A DNA stretch of 64,000 bases from Lacrimispora amygdalina (GCF_900205965.1 NZ_OAOF01000013.1:62001-126000), one strand, 5' to 3'; positions 32,915-41,583 are shown, counted from the stretch's first letter. Notes: generated by a model not told the origin, from the sequence alone. Made by a program: numbers and translations.

Positions 32915-34084
32915 CTACTTATATTCTATACGCTGTATCTCGCCGATATTTAAATCATTGATATACGATAGTTTTGTAATTCTGCTCTGCCACCTCCTGT
33001 TATTTTCGATATACTGTTCTCTCTTATCCTCCGGATAATTCAGACCCTGTTCAGCGGCATGGCGGCATATAGCACAATGCATGCAATTGTCCGTATGATT
33101 GGCAGAATACCAGATTTTATTGTCCACATGAGAAATTTCAGGTATAAGCTCCAGCTGGTCTCTTGGATAAAGAGCCTGCTCCAAAGGGCCATCAGAGACA
33201 GTGGCATGAATGTTTGATTTGGAGCCATAGGTGCCTAATATTTCCTCCAGATGGGATTTCCGGCTTTGCTCAAGATATATTTCAATGGATTTCATGATCC
33301 ACTCTGTAGTGGCCAGGCGATCCAGCAATTTGAAATTTTCATAACCAATTTCCATGTATTTTGGAATATCAGCCGGAGCAATCCATTTTCCACTATATAT
33401 CTCCTCTGGTCTTAAATTCCGGATATTAACACATTTATTTCTGTAATAGCTGAAGTATGGCGTTTTTGTTTCCTTGTGCTTGCTGTGGGACCCCTGCATG
33501 CGCGTATGGCCTTTTTGCCAGGGGCAGTTCGATATGTACAAGTCATTTGGAATAAGCTTCAACAATATATCAGTTTTCGAACGAATTCTGATCAGCTCTG
33601 CAAAATTCTTAATCAAATCATAATGCAGCGTTGCTTCATCAATGCCTAATTGGATCAGATATTCAAGTTCTTCCCATGAACGAGTTTTTAAATTAACCGA
33701 AGCCGATATTTTTAAATCCGGCAGTTTTTGTTTTGTATATTTGATTAGATATGGATTGCTCAATGTGACCTTTCGTATTCCCAGATCAACTAATTTATTG
33801 ATGAATTTCAGATACCTTTCCTGGTATTTTTCTGTAAACTCCTCGTTCATCAGTCCGTTATTGTTGATGACATAATTAAAATCAATACCGGTAGCGTTTA
33901 GCTTGTCCAGGATTACTTTTAATTCATTTTCCTGTTTCACAATATTTTGAGTTTGGGCGCGTCCACCGCCAAAATCATCAATTCCTAAATTACCAAAATA
34001 GCTTTCAACATAATCCCCGTATTGAAAAAGCGACTGTTCAATGAAATTCATATCTCCATTGTATGGTAGTGCAAATTTTATCAT
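32915..34084 (-). CDS. Peptidase U32-family-like protein with CxxCxxC motif
   Basis: 389 aa. The pattern of a U32 (UbiU/UbiV, TrhP, RlhA) TIM barrel is visible: IKFALPYNGD at the start, VTLSNPYLIKYTK near residue 106, ISASVNLKTRSWEELEYLIQLGIDEATLHYD near 126, and YENFKLLDRLATTEW near 248. Cysteines are Cys187, Cys218, Cys334, Cys337 and Cys340, the last three as CMHCAIC, a spacing unlike the four-cysteine set of UbiU/V or TrhP but enough to hold a 4Fe-4S cluster. U32 proteins are mostly Fe-S-dependent, prephenate-using hydroxylases rather than proteases. First gene of the operon; its promoter has a CRP-type box. Confidence 0.72.
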   Translation of the reverse strand: MIKFALPYNGDMNFIEQSLFQYGDYVESYFGNLGIDDFGGGRAQTQNIVKQENELKVILDKLNATGIDFNYVINNNGLMNEEFTEKYQERYLKFINKLVDLGIRKVTLSNPYLIKYTKQKLPDLKISASVNLKTRSWEELEYLIQLGIDEATLHYDLIKNFAELIRIRSKTDILLKLIPNDLYISNCPWQKGHTRMQGSHSKHKETKTPYFSYYRNKCVNIRNLRPEEIYSGKWIAPADIPKYMEIGYENFKLLDRLATTEWIMKSIEIYLEQSRKSHLEEILGTYGSKSNIHATVSDGPLEQALYPRDQLELIPEISHVDNKIWYSANHTDNCMHCAICRHAAEQGLNYPEDKREQYIENNRRWQSRITKLSYINDLNIGEIQRIEYK

Positions 34085-34149
34085 GTGACCCCCCTGGAAA
34101 AAATTTGTTGTTTTAAGTTTTTGCTCCTTTTACAAATAGCTTACGCAGT

Positions 34150-34192
34150 ATTATATCATTTGCTTTTTGTGAAAAATATGAGTTTTCTCACA
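34150..34192 (-). promoter_or_regulatory. Promoter of the U32 operon with CRP/FNR-type box at -41.5
   Basis: Minus-strand -10 TATAAT (34155-34150), with no recognisable -35. On the same strand TGTGAGAAAACTCATA (34192-34177) matches the CRP-type consensus TGTGA-N6-TCACA at nine of ten positions and contains the perfect dyad TGAG-AAAA-CTCA. Its centre (34184.5) is 41.5 bp from the expected start (34143), the class II activator position. Confidence 0.65.
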
Positions 34193-34262
34193 TAAATCTG
34201 GAATTTAGAGAAGTTTTATAGTAAGATAAATTATAAAAACAGAGTTTGAAAGAGACTTGTCT

Positions 34263-34925
34263 ATGAAAATAAAAAAGGCGAACGAAATAATTCCCTCCTA
34301 TATCAGTAATATCTTTTCCTTTGATATTACTCCATATGCCAAATGGAAAGAATTCCGAAAAAATGAGTTAATATGCAGAGAAGGTGATGATTTATCTGAT
34401 CTGGTATTTTTAATAAAAGGAAATGCTAAACTTTTCCTGACTCATGAAAACGGTAAAGTTACCATCATTGATTTTTTTAAATCTCCTACTTTATTTGGGG
34501 AGATGGAATTTATGGGGGCACAGAAATTTTCCAATGGAGTCATTGCTTTGGATAAGTGCATATGTATCCTGTTACCTCTAAGGGAAATCAGCCATCTTTT
34601 AAAAAATGATACTAAATTTTTAAATTATCTGTGCCTTTTTTTATGCCGGAAGGCTTTGCGCAATACCTCGAATTATGCGACCAACCAGAACTATCCTCTG
34701 GTGAACCGTTTGGCAAATTTTATACTATTATCTGCAGATGGAGATATCTATAATAGGAAACACACAGAGGTTGCGGAATACCTCGGTGTCAGCTACCGTC
34801 ATCTGCTTCATGTGTTTGCGTTTTTATGTGAGGCCGATATTTTGCAGCATATGGATAAAAAAACATACAGAATTAAGGATTTTACATCCCTTGCGACAAT
34901 GGCTGTTAATGAGAACAGTTTATGA
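34263..34925 (+). CDS. YeiL-like Crp/Fnr-family transcriptional regulator
   Basis: 220 aa from ATG 34263 (a TTG two codons earlier is possible; the ribosome binding site AAAGAGA is weak). Cyclic-nucleotide-binding-like jelly roll at residues 20-130 (FRKNELICREGDDLSDLVFLIKG), then a winged HTH with TEVAEYLGVSYRHLLHVFAFL. The C-terminal part, YPLVNRLANFILLSADGDIY to YRHLLHV, is very close to E. coli YeiL as I remember it. No cysteine cluster like that of FNR is obvious. Divergent from the U32 operon, whose promoter carries a CRP-like box, so direct activation is likely. Confidence 0.85.
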   Translation: MKIKKANEIIPSYISNIFSFDITPYAKWKEFRKNELICREGDDLSDLVFLIKGNAKLFLTHENGKVTIIDFFKSPTLFGEMEFMGAQKFSNGVIALDKCICILLPLREISHLLKNDTKFLNYLCLFLCRKALRNTSNYATNQNYPLVNRLANFILLSADGDIYNRKHTEVAEYLGVSYRHLLHVFAFLCEADILQHMDKKTYRIKDFTSLATMAVNENSL

Positions 34926-34947
34926 CAAATATCTGGTTGTGAAAAAA

Positions 34948-34998
34948 TACCCTGATAGTTAAGCACAGCCTCTTTTTCTGTGTCTGACTATCAGGGTA
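34948..34998. terminator. Bidirectional terminator between yeiL-like gene and cbiN
   Basis: TACCCTGATAGT (34948-34959) pairs with ACTATCAGGGTA (34987-34998), with CACAG/CTGTG extending the stem inside. T-rich tracts lie on both sides (+: CAGTTTACCTTTTTA; -: TTTTTTCAC). Confidence 0.85.
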
Positions 34999-35022
34999 CA
35001 GTTTACCTTTTTATTCAACCCA

Positions 35023-35340
35023 TTATGACTGTTTATCCTGCCATTTTTTCCGTTCTACCAGTCTTCCCATGAAAAATGCGATTACTCCCACACCGATTCC
35101 AGTCTGAAGGCAGAACAGCAGACTCTCCACCTCCCCTGGAAGCTCTCCGCCTAAAGCCGTTTCCATGACCGGAGTAAACCAGGGTTCATATTCCGTCCCA
35201 CGGATCTTGGTAATCATCTGGCTTCCTGCATCATCAGAACCTCCAAACTCCGCTCCTTTTACTGCAAACAGCGGAATAACTGCAATCAGGACTACCAGTC
35301 CCAGCAGTACGGCAATGATCTGTTTCTTACTTCTGCTCAT
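35023..35340 (-). CDS. cbiN: Cobalt transport protein CbiN
   Basis: 105 aa. Two membrane segments (IIAVLLGLVVLIAVIPLFA near the N-terminus and TGIGVGVIAFFMGRLV near the C-terminus) flank the extracellular loop with AEFGGSDD and YEPWFTPV, the CbiN signature. CbiN helps CbiM load Co2+ in the energy-coupling-factor transporter CbiMNQO. It follows cbiM after 1 bp. Confidence 0.95.
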   Translation of the reverse strand: MSRSKKQIIAVLLGLVVLIAVIPLFAVKGAEFGGSDDAGSQMITKIRGTEYEPWFTPVMETALGGELPGEVESLLFCLQTGIGVGVIAFFMGRLVERKKWQDKQS

Positions 35341-35341
35341 C

Positions 35342-36091
35342 TTATTTTACCTCCTTTGCAAAACCAATCGCTTTTAACTCCGGCAGAGCATAGCTTTCAA
35401 GTGTCATTACAATGACCGTGGTGAGAATACCCTCAATCACCGCAAGGGGCAGCTGGGTGGGAGCAAATACACCCAGGAATTTTACTGCAGAAGCTCCCAC
35501 ACCCCCGATTTCAGAAGGATAGGCAAGAGCAAGCTGAAAACTGGTAACACAATATGTAAATAAATCGCCCAGTGTGGCAGCAAGAAAAACGGACGCCATC
35601 CTATTCACTTTTAATGCCTTACATAATCTGTATATTCCAAAAGACACGAAAGGACCTGCAATTGCCATGGAAAAGGTATTGGCTCCCAGTGTGGTGAGGC
35701 CGCCGTGTGCCAGCAGCACTGCCTGGAAAATCAATACGATAATACCCAGAATGCTGACTGCTGATGGTCCGAACAGAATCGCTCCCAGACCGGTTCCTGT
35801 CATGTGAGAACAGCTTCCGGTAACGGAAGGAATCTTTAATGAAGAGAGCACAAATACAAAGGCCCCCGACATGGCAAGCACGGTAATGGATCTCCTGTTA
35901 TCCCTAAGTTTCTTCTGTATGGAAAAGAAACCGGCTGTGAGAAACGGTACGCTGATCGCTCCCCAGGCGATACAGTACCCCGCTGGCAGATAGCCCTCCA
36001 TTATGTGCATGGCATAGGCACTGGAAACCATTCCAAATGTCAGCGCAAATGCAACTGCAAGTTTCATGATACTTTTTTCTTTCTTACTCAT
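35342..36091 (-). CDS. cbiM: Cobalt transport protein CbiM (ECF substrate-binding component)
   Basis: 249 aa from ATG 36091 (AAGGAG 7 nt upstream; ATG 36097 is too close to it). A short leader ends before MHIMEGYLP, whose N-terminal Met-His pair binds the metal after processing in CbiM/NikM. About seven membrane segments; conserved SVTGSCSHMTGTGLGAILFGP near residue 90 and LLAHGGLTTLGANTFSMA near 128. Imports Co2+ with CbiN, CbiQ and CbiO. Lies directly below a cobalamin riboswitch. Confidence 0.95.
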   Translation of the reverse strand: MSKKEKSIMKLAVAFALTFGMVSSAYAMHIMEGYLPAGYCIAWGAISVPFLTAGFFSIQKKLRDNRRSITVLAMSGAFVFVLSSLKIPSVTGSCSHMTGTGLGAILFGPSAVSILGIIVLIFQAVLLAHGGLTTLGANTFSMAIAGPFVSFGIYRLCKALKVNRMASVFLAATLGDLFTYCVTSFQLALAYPSEIGGVGASAVKFLGVFAPTQLPLAVIEGILTTVIVMTLESYALPELKAIGFAKEVK

Positions 36092-36114
36092 TTTCATTCT
36101 CCTTCCAATAAAAT

Positions 36115-36229
36115 AAGCACCTCATATCCGATGATTCCCACTCATCAGACAGGTGCCCTATGGGTAAATCTTTGTATCACAAAGAGACTTCCCGGCACCG
36201 GTCATCGCTCGTAACCGGATACTTCTGAC
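36115..36229 (-). promoter_or_regulatory. Expression platform region between cobalamin riboswitch and cbiM
   Basis: On the minus strand GGTGCC and GGGCACC (about 36203-36198 and 36154-36148) can pair around a region with CTTTGTG/ CACAAAG complementarity. No T-run follows, so a switch acting by masking or exposing the cbiM start region is more likely than simple termination, but the mechanism is not resolved. Confidence 0.4.
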
Positions 36230-36391
36230 AAAAAGGCAGGTCTTCTGACTCATGCATCAATCACAGCAGCTCCGTCTTCCCGGTTTCCCAGTGACTTATG
36301 GAGCCCTGCTCTGCATATACAGCGGCGGGACCGTAAGGGACTTTCACCCTTTTCCCTATTATCCTGCGGAGAATTTCACAGGCACCTTTTT
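36230..36391 (-). ncRNA. Cobalamin (AdoCbl) riboswitch
   Basis: Read on the minus strand, the order of conserved blocks is complete: AAAAAGG closing stem (36391-36385 with 36236-36230), then GGGAAAAGGGTGAAAGTCCC, ACGGTCCCGCCGCTGT, CACTGGGAAACCGGGAAGACG and GAGTCAGAAGACCTGCC. It sits between cbiO and cbiM behind its own promoter, so cobalamin should shut off cbiMN but not cbiQO. Confidence 0.96.
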
Positions 36392-36405
36392 GATAATACG
36401 CTTGT

Positions 36406-36434
36406 ATTGTAACTGTATTACCAGTTTCTGTCAA
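36406..36434 (-). promoter_or_regulatory. Promoter of the riboswitch-cbiMN transcript
   Basis: Minus-strand TTGACA (36434-36429), 17-bp spacer, TACAAT (36411-36406), only 26 bp after the cbiO stop codon. It makes cbiMN a transcript separate from cbiQO. Confidence 0.75.
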
Positions 36435-36459
36435 TAACACAATGCAGTTTAACCTCATA

Positions 36460-37290
36460 TCAAGCCTTAAGCAGGCGGTTTAACTCTTGTGTATTCTTAA
36501 AATGAGGACTGTTTTCAGGTATGATCCGGCTTTTCACCAGGCTGTCATAGACCTCCATTAAAACCGGCTTTCTCAAATTCCCCTGTTTCAAAACCGGACC
36601 GCAGGCGAGTATATCCGTTACCGGACCATCAGCAATAATTGTTCCTCCTGCAAATACAACAGCTCGGTCTGCCCACTGATAGGCAAAATCCACATCATGG
36701 GTGGAAATCAGCAGCGTTTTCCCCATATCCGACATTTCTCCAAGAACTTTCGTCAACATATCCACATTCACCGGATCTAAGGACGCAGTGGGTTCATCAA
36801 ACAGGATTACCTCCGGCTCCATGGCAAGAATATCTGCTATGCTGACCCGCTTCTTCTCTCCTCCGCTTAAATAGTGGGGCGGCCGGTCCTTCAGCATTAT
36901 TAAATTCATGGACTTTAAAGCCGTATCCACCCTGGTTTTTACCTGATCCCTGGGAAGTTTTAAATTCATGGGACCAAAGGAAACCTCTGCGTATACTGTG
37001 GAAGCAATGATCTGATTATCCGCGTCCTGAAACACGACTCCAACTTTCCTGCGAAGCTCACTTAGATCTTTTTTCCCTATCTTCTTTCCCTGATACCAGA
37101 TCGTACCGGTATCCGGTATTAAAACTCCGTTTAGATTGAAAAAGCAGGTGGATTTCCCCGCTCCATTGGAGCCGAGAACTGCAATTTTCTCTCCTTTTCT
37201 CACAGACAGAGACACATCATGAAGTGCTCTGTTTCCTTCGCCATAGGAGTACGAAAGATGTTCTGCCTGTAAAAGTATTTCTTCCATCAT
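36460..37290 (-). CDS. cbiO: ECF transporter ATP-binding protein CbiO
   Basis: 276 aa. Walker A LGSNGAGKST near residue 38, Q-loop VVFQDADNQIIASTVYAEVSFGP near 86, signature LSGGEKKRVSIA near 144, Walker B VILFDEPTASLD near 163 and the H-loop ISTHD. The Q-helix-type sequence NQI-x-x-x-V marks ECF ATPases. Forms the ATPase pair coupled to CbiQ. Start ATG 37290 or the adjacent 37287; AGGAGG upstream fits both. 14 bp behind cbiQ. Confidence 0.95.
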   Translation of the reverse strand: MMEEILLQAEHLSYSYGEGNRALHDVSLSVRKGEKIAVLGSNGAGKSTCFFNLNGVLIPDTGTIWYQGKKIGKKDLSELRRKVGVVFQDADNQIIASTVYAEVSFGPMNLKLPRDQVKTRVDTALKSMNLIMLKDRPPHYLSGGEKKRVSIADILAMEPEVILFDEPTASLDPVNVDMLTKVLGEMSDMGKTLLISTHDVDFAYQWADRAVVFAGGTIIADGPVTDILACGPVLKQGNLRKPVLMEVYDSLVKSRIIPENSPHFKNTQELNRLLKA

Positions 37291-37304
37291 TTAATCCTCC
37301 TATT

Positions 37305-38075
37305 TTATATCAGCAGCAAGAGCAGGAGAACTGCAATATAACCGGCTGCCACTGCAGCTTCTTTTCTTTTCACCGGCTTTACTTCTTCCATAAACAAAAG
37401 CTCGCCCTCATAACACCTGGAAGTCATTGCATCGTAATACGTTCCCGCTTTTTTTAACGAAACAAGAAAGAGATTTGCCCCGATCCCCCCGAAAGAACGG
37501 CATGAGGTAAAAAAGCTGCTGTAACCAAGCCTGGACTGCGCAGCCTGCTTCATGCGGCTCTGGACATCCATCATAACAAAGATGAACCGGTATATAAGAT
37601 TCATCAGCTCCAACAACAGTCTGGGAAGAGGAAGCTTTCCCAGTAAATTAATAACCTCACTTGCCGGTGTGGAAAGCACAAGCATGTACATTGCACTTAC
37701 GCAGGCCATTGCCTTAATAATCAAACGTGCAGAAAGTATGGCTCCGTCATCCGACAGATAAAGATAAAAACCAGGAAGCGATACGCAGAAACGTCCTGTG
37801 GGAGCGGAAGATATACCTACCACAATGGCAGCTGTTCCAAGAATCAGGAAAGTCACTGGAATCTTTAGAAGACCCAGATATTTCCAAAAGGACAAACCTC
37901 CCCAGATAACCGTCACCCCACCCATGGTCAGAAATACCGTAACTGAGACCAGATAATTTCCGGTTCCGATACAAATCAGTAATGCTGCAATTGCCACCAC
38001 GGCTTTTAAACCCGGGTTCAGCCCTTTTAAGCGGGATTCATATGCATAGAAATCGATTGTATGAATGTTTTTCAC
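37305..38075 (-). CDS. cbiQ: ECF transporter transmembrane protein CbiQ
   Basis: 256 aa. N-terminus with IDFYAYESRLKGLNPGLKAVVAI, typical of CbiQ (DRxAxxS-type start), about five membrane segments, and the coupling-helix region LPRLLLELMNLIYRFIFVMMDVQSRMKQAAQSR near residue 150. Joins CbiO to CbiM. It starts the upstream half of the locus; no riboswitch was seen in the 170 bp before it, unlike cbiM. Confidence 0.92.
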   Translation of the reverse strand: MKNIHTIDFYAYESRLKGLNPGLKAVVAIAALLICIGTGNYLVSVTVFLTMGGVTVIWGGLSFWKYLGLLKIPVTFLILGTAAIVVGISSAPTGRFCVSLPGFYLYLSDDGAILSARLIIKAMACVSAMYMLVLSTPASEVINLLGKLPLPRLLLELMNLIYRFIFVMMDVQSRMKQAAQSRLGYSSFFTSCRSFGGIGANLFLVSLKKAGTYYDAMTSRCYEGELLFMEEVKPVKRKEAAVAAGYIAVLLLLLLI

Positions 38076-38246
38076 CTCCTTTTAAGGCTGATTATAAGCC
38101 ATTAAAATTTCCTCTGCAAGTATAGGTTTTATGGCAATGTAAATAAAATTTCCATTATTATGTAAATATACCAGTTTTTGCGCGCTATTCAAGGAAAATC
38201 CATCATGTTATAATTTATACTATAATAAATTGTGAAGGAGAACACG

Positions 38247-39707
38247 ATGAAAAGAAGTACGAGAAAGGCAACCATGTGGGCATTATCTGTATTTTTACTT
38301 TTTCTAATCAGCAGCTTCTGCAATAATACAACATTTGCAGCAAAGCCTGACAGAAGCGCTTCCCCCCCACCACAAAATTTAAATGCGGGTAATATTACCG
38401 ACACTTCAGTCACACTGACCTGGGAGGCTCCGGCAGGAAGTACCCGGGTGAGAGAATACCAGATTTATAAAAATAATACATATCTGGGTTCTGCTTCCAC
38501 CGTTACATATACCGTAAATGGTTTGACACCAGCGACGACCTACCAGTTTTATGTGAAAGCTAAAAATAAAAGAAATGTATCTTTGCCAAGTAATACGGTA
38601 ACTGTAACGACGGCGCAGCAGCCAGATTTACCTCCGGCAGACACGGAAACGCCGTCTGGTAGAATGGTTGGATATTATGCAGCATGGGAAGCGTACAAGG
38701 GATCCTTCCCCGATCAGATTGATGCCAGCAAGCTGACCCATATTAATTACGCCTTTGCAAATATCGGGCCGGATTTAAAGCTTACGCTTGGATATCCGGA
38801 TATAGATCCCAATAATATCAGGCTTTTAAATGAACTGAAGCTTAAAAATCCCAACTTAAAAACGCTGATTTCCGTTGGTGGCTGGAACTGGTCAGGTAGA
38901 TTCTCGGATGCAGCGCTTACCGACGCTTCCAGAACTGCCTTTGCAGACAGCTGTGTAGATTTTATAATTGAATATGGGTTTGACGGTGTGGATCTGGATT
39001 GGGAATATCCAGTAAGCGGAGGTCTGGTTACCAACAGCAGACGTCCGGAAGACAAACAGAATTTCACCCTGCTGCTTCAGAAAATCCGTGAAAAGCTGGA
39101 TGCCCGTGGAGCAATGGACCAAAAGCACTATCTGCTCACCATTGCCGGAGGAGCCGATGCTTCCTACGTAAAAAATGTGGAGCTGTCCGCACTGGCACAG
39201 TATTTAGACTATGCAAATATTATGACTTATGATTTACACGGAACCTGGGATTCCTATACAGATTTACTGGCACCACTTTACAATAACAATGATTACTCCC
39301 CTCAATATAAAACAAGTGTTGATTCTGCAGTCAGTACCTGGTTAAATGCAGCCTTTCCTGCAGATAAGCTGGTTATGGGAATTCCATTTTACGGATATCT
39401 GTATTCTTCCGTCAATAACGCAAATAACGGTTTGTACCAGACATATGGCGGAGCCAACTCCATCAGCTACAAGGATATTAAAGCCAACTACTTAAACAAA
39501 GCGGATTATACCAGATACTTTCATTCTCAGTCAAAGGTTCCGTGGTTATTTAACGGCACAATCTTCATCAGCTATGAAGACCCTGAGTCCATTGGTTATA
39601 AAGCAGATTATATCAAATCCAGAAATTTAGGAGGAGCCATGATATGGGAACTGAGCCAGGATTCCAATGAGGAGCTTCTTAACACCCTGTATAACGGATT
39701 AAAATAA
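38247..39707 (+). CDS. Secreted GH18 chitinase-like protein with fibronectin type III domain
   Basis: 486 aa from ATG 38247 (GAAGGAG at 38234-38240). A signal peptide covers about residues 1-32 (TMWALSVFLLFLISSFC, cleavage near TFAA). An FnIII domain spans about 40-122 (VTLTWEAPAGSTRVREYQIY). The GH18 catalytic domain follows, with SVGGWNWSGRF near 209 and the DGVDLDWEYP motif at 246-255 (catalytic Glu253), YANIMTYDLHG and the final GGAMIWELSQD. Complete catalytic residues suggest an active chitinase or related endo-beta-N-acetylglucosaminidase released outside the cell. Monocistronic, followed by a strong terminator. Confidence 0.93.
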   Translation: MKRSTRKATMWALSVFLLFLISSFCNNTTFAAKPDRSASPPPQNLNAGNITDTSVTLTWEAPAGSTRVREYQIYKNNTYLGSASTVTYTVNGLTPATTYQFYVKAKNKRNVSLPSNTVTVTTAQQPDLPPADTETPSGRMVGYYAAWEAYKGSFPDQIDASKLTHINYAFANIGPDLKLTLGYPDIDPNNIRLLNELKLKNPNLKTLISVGGWNWSGRFSDAALTDASRTAFADSCVDFIIEYGFDGVDLDWEYPVSGGLVTNSRRPEDKQNFTLLLQKIREKLDARGAMDQKHYLLTIAGGADASYVKNVELSALAQYLDYANIMTYDLHGTWDSYTDLLAPLYNNNDYSPQYKTSVDSAVSTWLNAAFPADKLVMGIPFYGYLYSSVNNANNGLYQTYGGANSISYKDIKANYLNKADYTRYFHSQSKVPWLFNGTIFISYEDPESIGYKADYIKSRNLGGAMIWELSQDSNEELLNTLYNGLK

Positions 39708-39718
39708 CATTATTTAAA

Positions 39719-39764
39719 AGGCCGCTGCCATGCGGGTAAGTATTTACCCGCAGCGCAGCGGCCT
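39719..39764. terminator. Strong terminator between chitinase and ABC-F genes
   Basis: AGGCCGCTGC (39719-39728) pairs with GCAGCGGCCT (39755-39764), with an inner stem TGCGGGTAA/TTACCCGCA. It separates two convergent genes; T-tracts are short. Confidence 0.7.
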
Positions 39765-39770
39765 ATCACT

Positions 39771-41411
39771 TTACTGGTTTTCACTCATCTCTTCTTCTGT
39801 CAGGGTAAATACCTGTCTCTTACGAGCCATCTCATCACTTTCCAGATACTCATCATAGGTAGTGATCTTATCGATCAGCTGACCGCCTACAATCTCCATG
39901 ATACGGTTTGCAGTTGTCTCTACGATCTGATGGTCACGGGAGGAGAAAAGAAGCACTCCCTGGAACTTCACCAGTCCGTTATTCAATGCTGTAATGGATT
40001 CCATGTCTAGGTGGTCCGTCGGCTCATCTAAAAGAAGTACATTCGCTCCGGAGATCATCAGTTTTGAAAGCATGCAGCGCACCTTCTCACCACCGGATAA
40101 AACTTTTACTTTCTTTACACCGTCTTCTCCTGCAAAAAGCATACGTCCCAGGAAACCACGTACATAAGTAGCATCCTTTTCAGGAGAATACTGGGTCAGC
40201 CAGTCCACGATGGTGTCATCATTATCGAATTCTGCGGTATTATCCTTGGGGAAATAGCACTGGGTTGTGGTAAGCCCCCATTTATAATCGCCTTCATCCG
40301 CTTCCATCTCACCGGAAAGAATCTTAAACAGGACGGTCTTCGCAAGCTCGTTGGGCCCTACAAAAGCCACCTTATCCTCTCTGGTTAAGGTAAATGAAAT
40401 ATGATCAAGAACCTTTACCCCATCAATGGTTTTGGATAAATTATTAACAGTAAGAACCTCATTCCCGATCTCACGGGCCGGACGGAAATCAATATAGGGA
40501 TATTTCCGGCTGGAAGGTTTGATGTCATCCAGTTCAATCTTTTCTAAGGCACGTTTTCTGGAAGTTGCCTGCTTGGATTTGGAAGCATTGGCTGAGAAAC
40601 GCTGAATAAAGTCCTGCAGTTCCTTAATCTTTTCTTCCTTCTTCCTGTTGGCTTCCTTCATCTGCTTCACCATAAGCTGGCTTGATTCATACCAGAAGTC
40701 ATAGTTACCGGCATAAAGCTGGATCTTGCTGTAGTCGATGTCTGCTATATGGGTGCAGACCTTATTTAAAAAGTAACGGTCATGGGAAACCACGATTACC
40801 GTATTTTCAAAATTAATTAAAAACTCTTCCAGCCATGCAATCGCATCCAGATCCAAATGGTTGGTCGGCTCATCTAACAAAAGAATGTCCGGATTACCAA
40901 AAAGAGCCTGTGCAAGGAGCACTTTCACCTTCTGGGCACCGGTTAGATCCTTCATCAGTTTATAATGGAATTCGGTCTCAATTCCAAGGCCGTTTAAAAG
41001 GTTTGCAGCATCGGACTCCGCTTCCCAGCCGTTCATGGTTGCGAATTCTCCCTCCAGATCTGCAGCCTTAATACCATCCTCATCCGTGAAGTCTTCCTTC
41101 ATGTAGATGGCATCCTTTTCCTTCATAATCTCATATAATCTCACATTTCCCATGATTACCGTATCAAGAACCTGACACTCATCATATTTAAAATGGTCCT
41201 GTTTTAAGAATGAAAGTCTCTGACCCGGTGTGATCACAATATCACCGCCGGTAGGCTCCAGTTCGCCGGAAAGAATTTTTAAGAACGTGGATTTACCGGC
41301 ACCGTTGGCACCGATTAAGCCATAACAGTTGCCTTCCGTAAACTTAATATTTACATCTTCAAACAATGCTTTTTTTCCAAGTCTTAATGTTACGTTATGT
41401 GCACTAATCAT
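39771..41411 (-). CDS. ABC-F family ATPase (YbiT/YkpA-like)
   Basis: 546 aa. Two ABC domains: Walker A GANGAGKST near residue 36, signature LTGAQKVKV, Walker B ILLLDEPTNHLDLDAI; second domain with GPNELAKTVLFK in place of a canonical Walker A, LSGGEKVRC and VLLLDEPTDHLDMESI. The GPNELAKT form and LTGAQ are usual in this ABC-F subgroup, so they are not defects. The linker (LQDFIQRFSANASKSKQATSRKRALEKI) is typical of ribosome-binding ABC-F proteins. Cytoplasmic translation factor or stress-related role, not a transporter. Confidence 0.9.
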   Translation of the reverse strand: MISAHNVTLRLGKKALFEDVNIKFTEGNCYGLIGANGAGKSTFLKILSGELEPTGGDIVITPGQRLSFLKQDHFKYDECQVLDTVIMGNVRLYEIMKEKDAIYMKEDFTDEDGIKAADLEGEFATMNGWEAESDAANLLNGLGIETEFHYKLMKDLTGAQKVKVLLAQALFGNPDILLLDEPTNHLDLDAIAWLEEFLINFENTVIVVSHDRYFLNKVCTHIADIDYSKIQLYAGNYDFWYESSQLMVKQMKEANRKKEEKIKELQDFIQRFSANASKSKQATSRKRALEKIELDDIKPSSRKYPYIDFRPAREIGNEVLTVNNLSKTIDGVKVLDHISFTLTREDKVAFVGPNELAKTVLFKILSGEMEADEGDYKWGLTTTQCYFPKDNTAEFDNDDTIVDWLTQYSPEKDATYVRGFLGRMLFAGEDGVKKVKVLSGGEKVRCMLSKLMISGANVLLLDEPTDHLDMESITALNNGLVKFQGVLLFSSRDHQIVETTANRIMEIVGGQLIDKITTYDEYLESDEMARKRQVFTLTEEEMSENQ

Positions 41412-41554
41412 CTTAATTCCCTTTCTGAAATCTGGTTTTAATCCATATCATAAGCTACGCCGAAATCATCAAAATAGGGGTCTTTTGGCCCCTGATCTGT
41501 CATCTCTCTTATTTTACATGAAAATCCCGAATTTGCAAGCCTTTTATCAAAAAA

Positions 41555-41577
41555 GCCCTGCCCATCCGGGATTTATA
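41555..41577 (-). terminator. Possible weak terminator
   Basis: Minus strand: CCC-N9-GGG stem followed by CTTTTTTG, 7-30 bp after the lipoprotein stop codon. Confidence 0.35.
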
Positions 41578-41583
41578 CCTGGT

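Noticed and set aside
36115..36229. Second metal riboswitch (for example NiCo type) before cbiM
   Set aside because: Only a simple long-range GGTGCC/GGGCACC pairing is visible, without the four-way junction of NiCo switches; treated as expression platform.
39771..41411. GPNELAKT in the second ABC domain as a broken Walker A
   Set aside because: This variant is typical of the ABC-F YkpA/YbiT subgroup, so it does not show loss of function.
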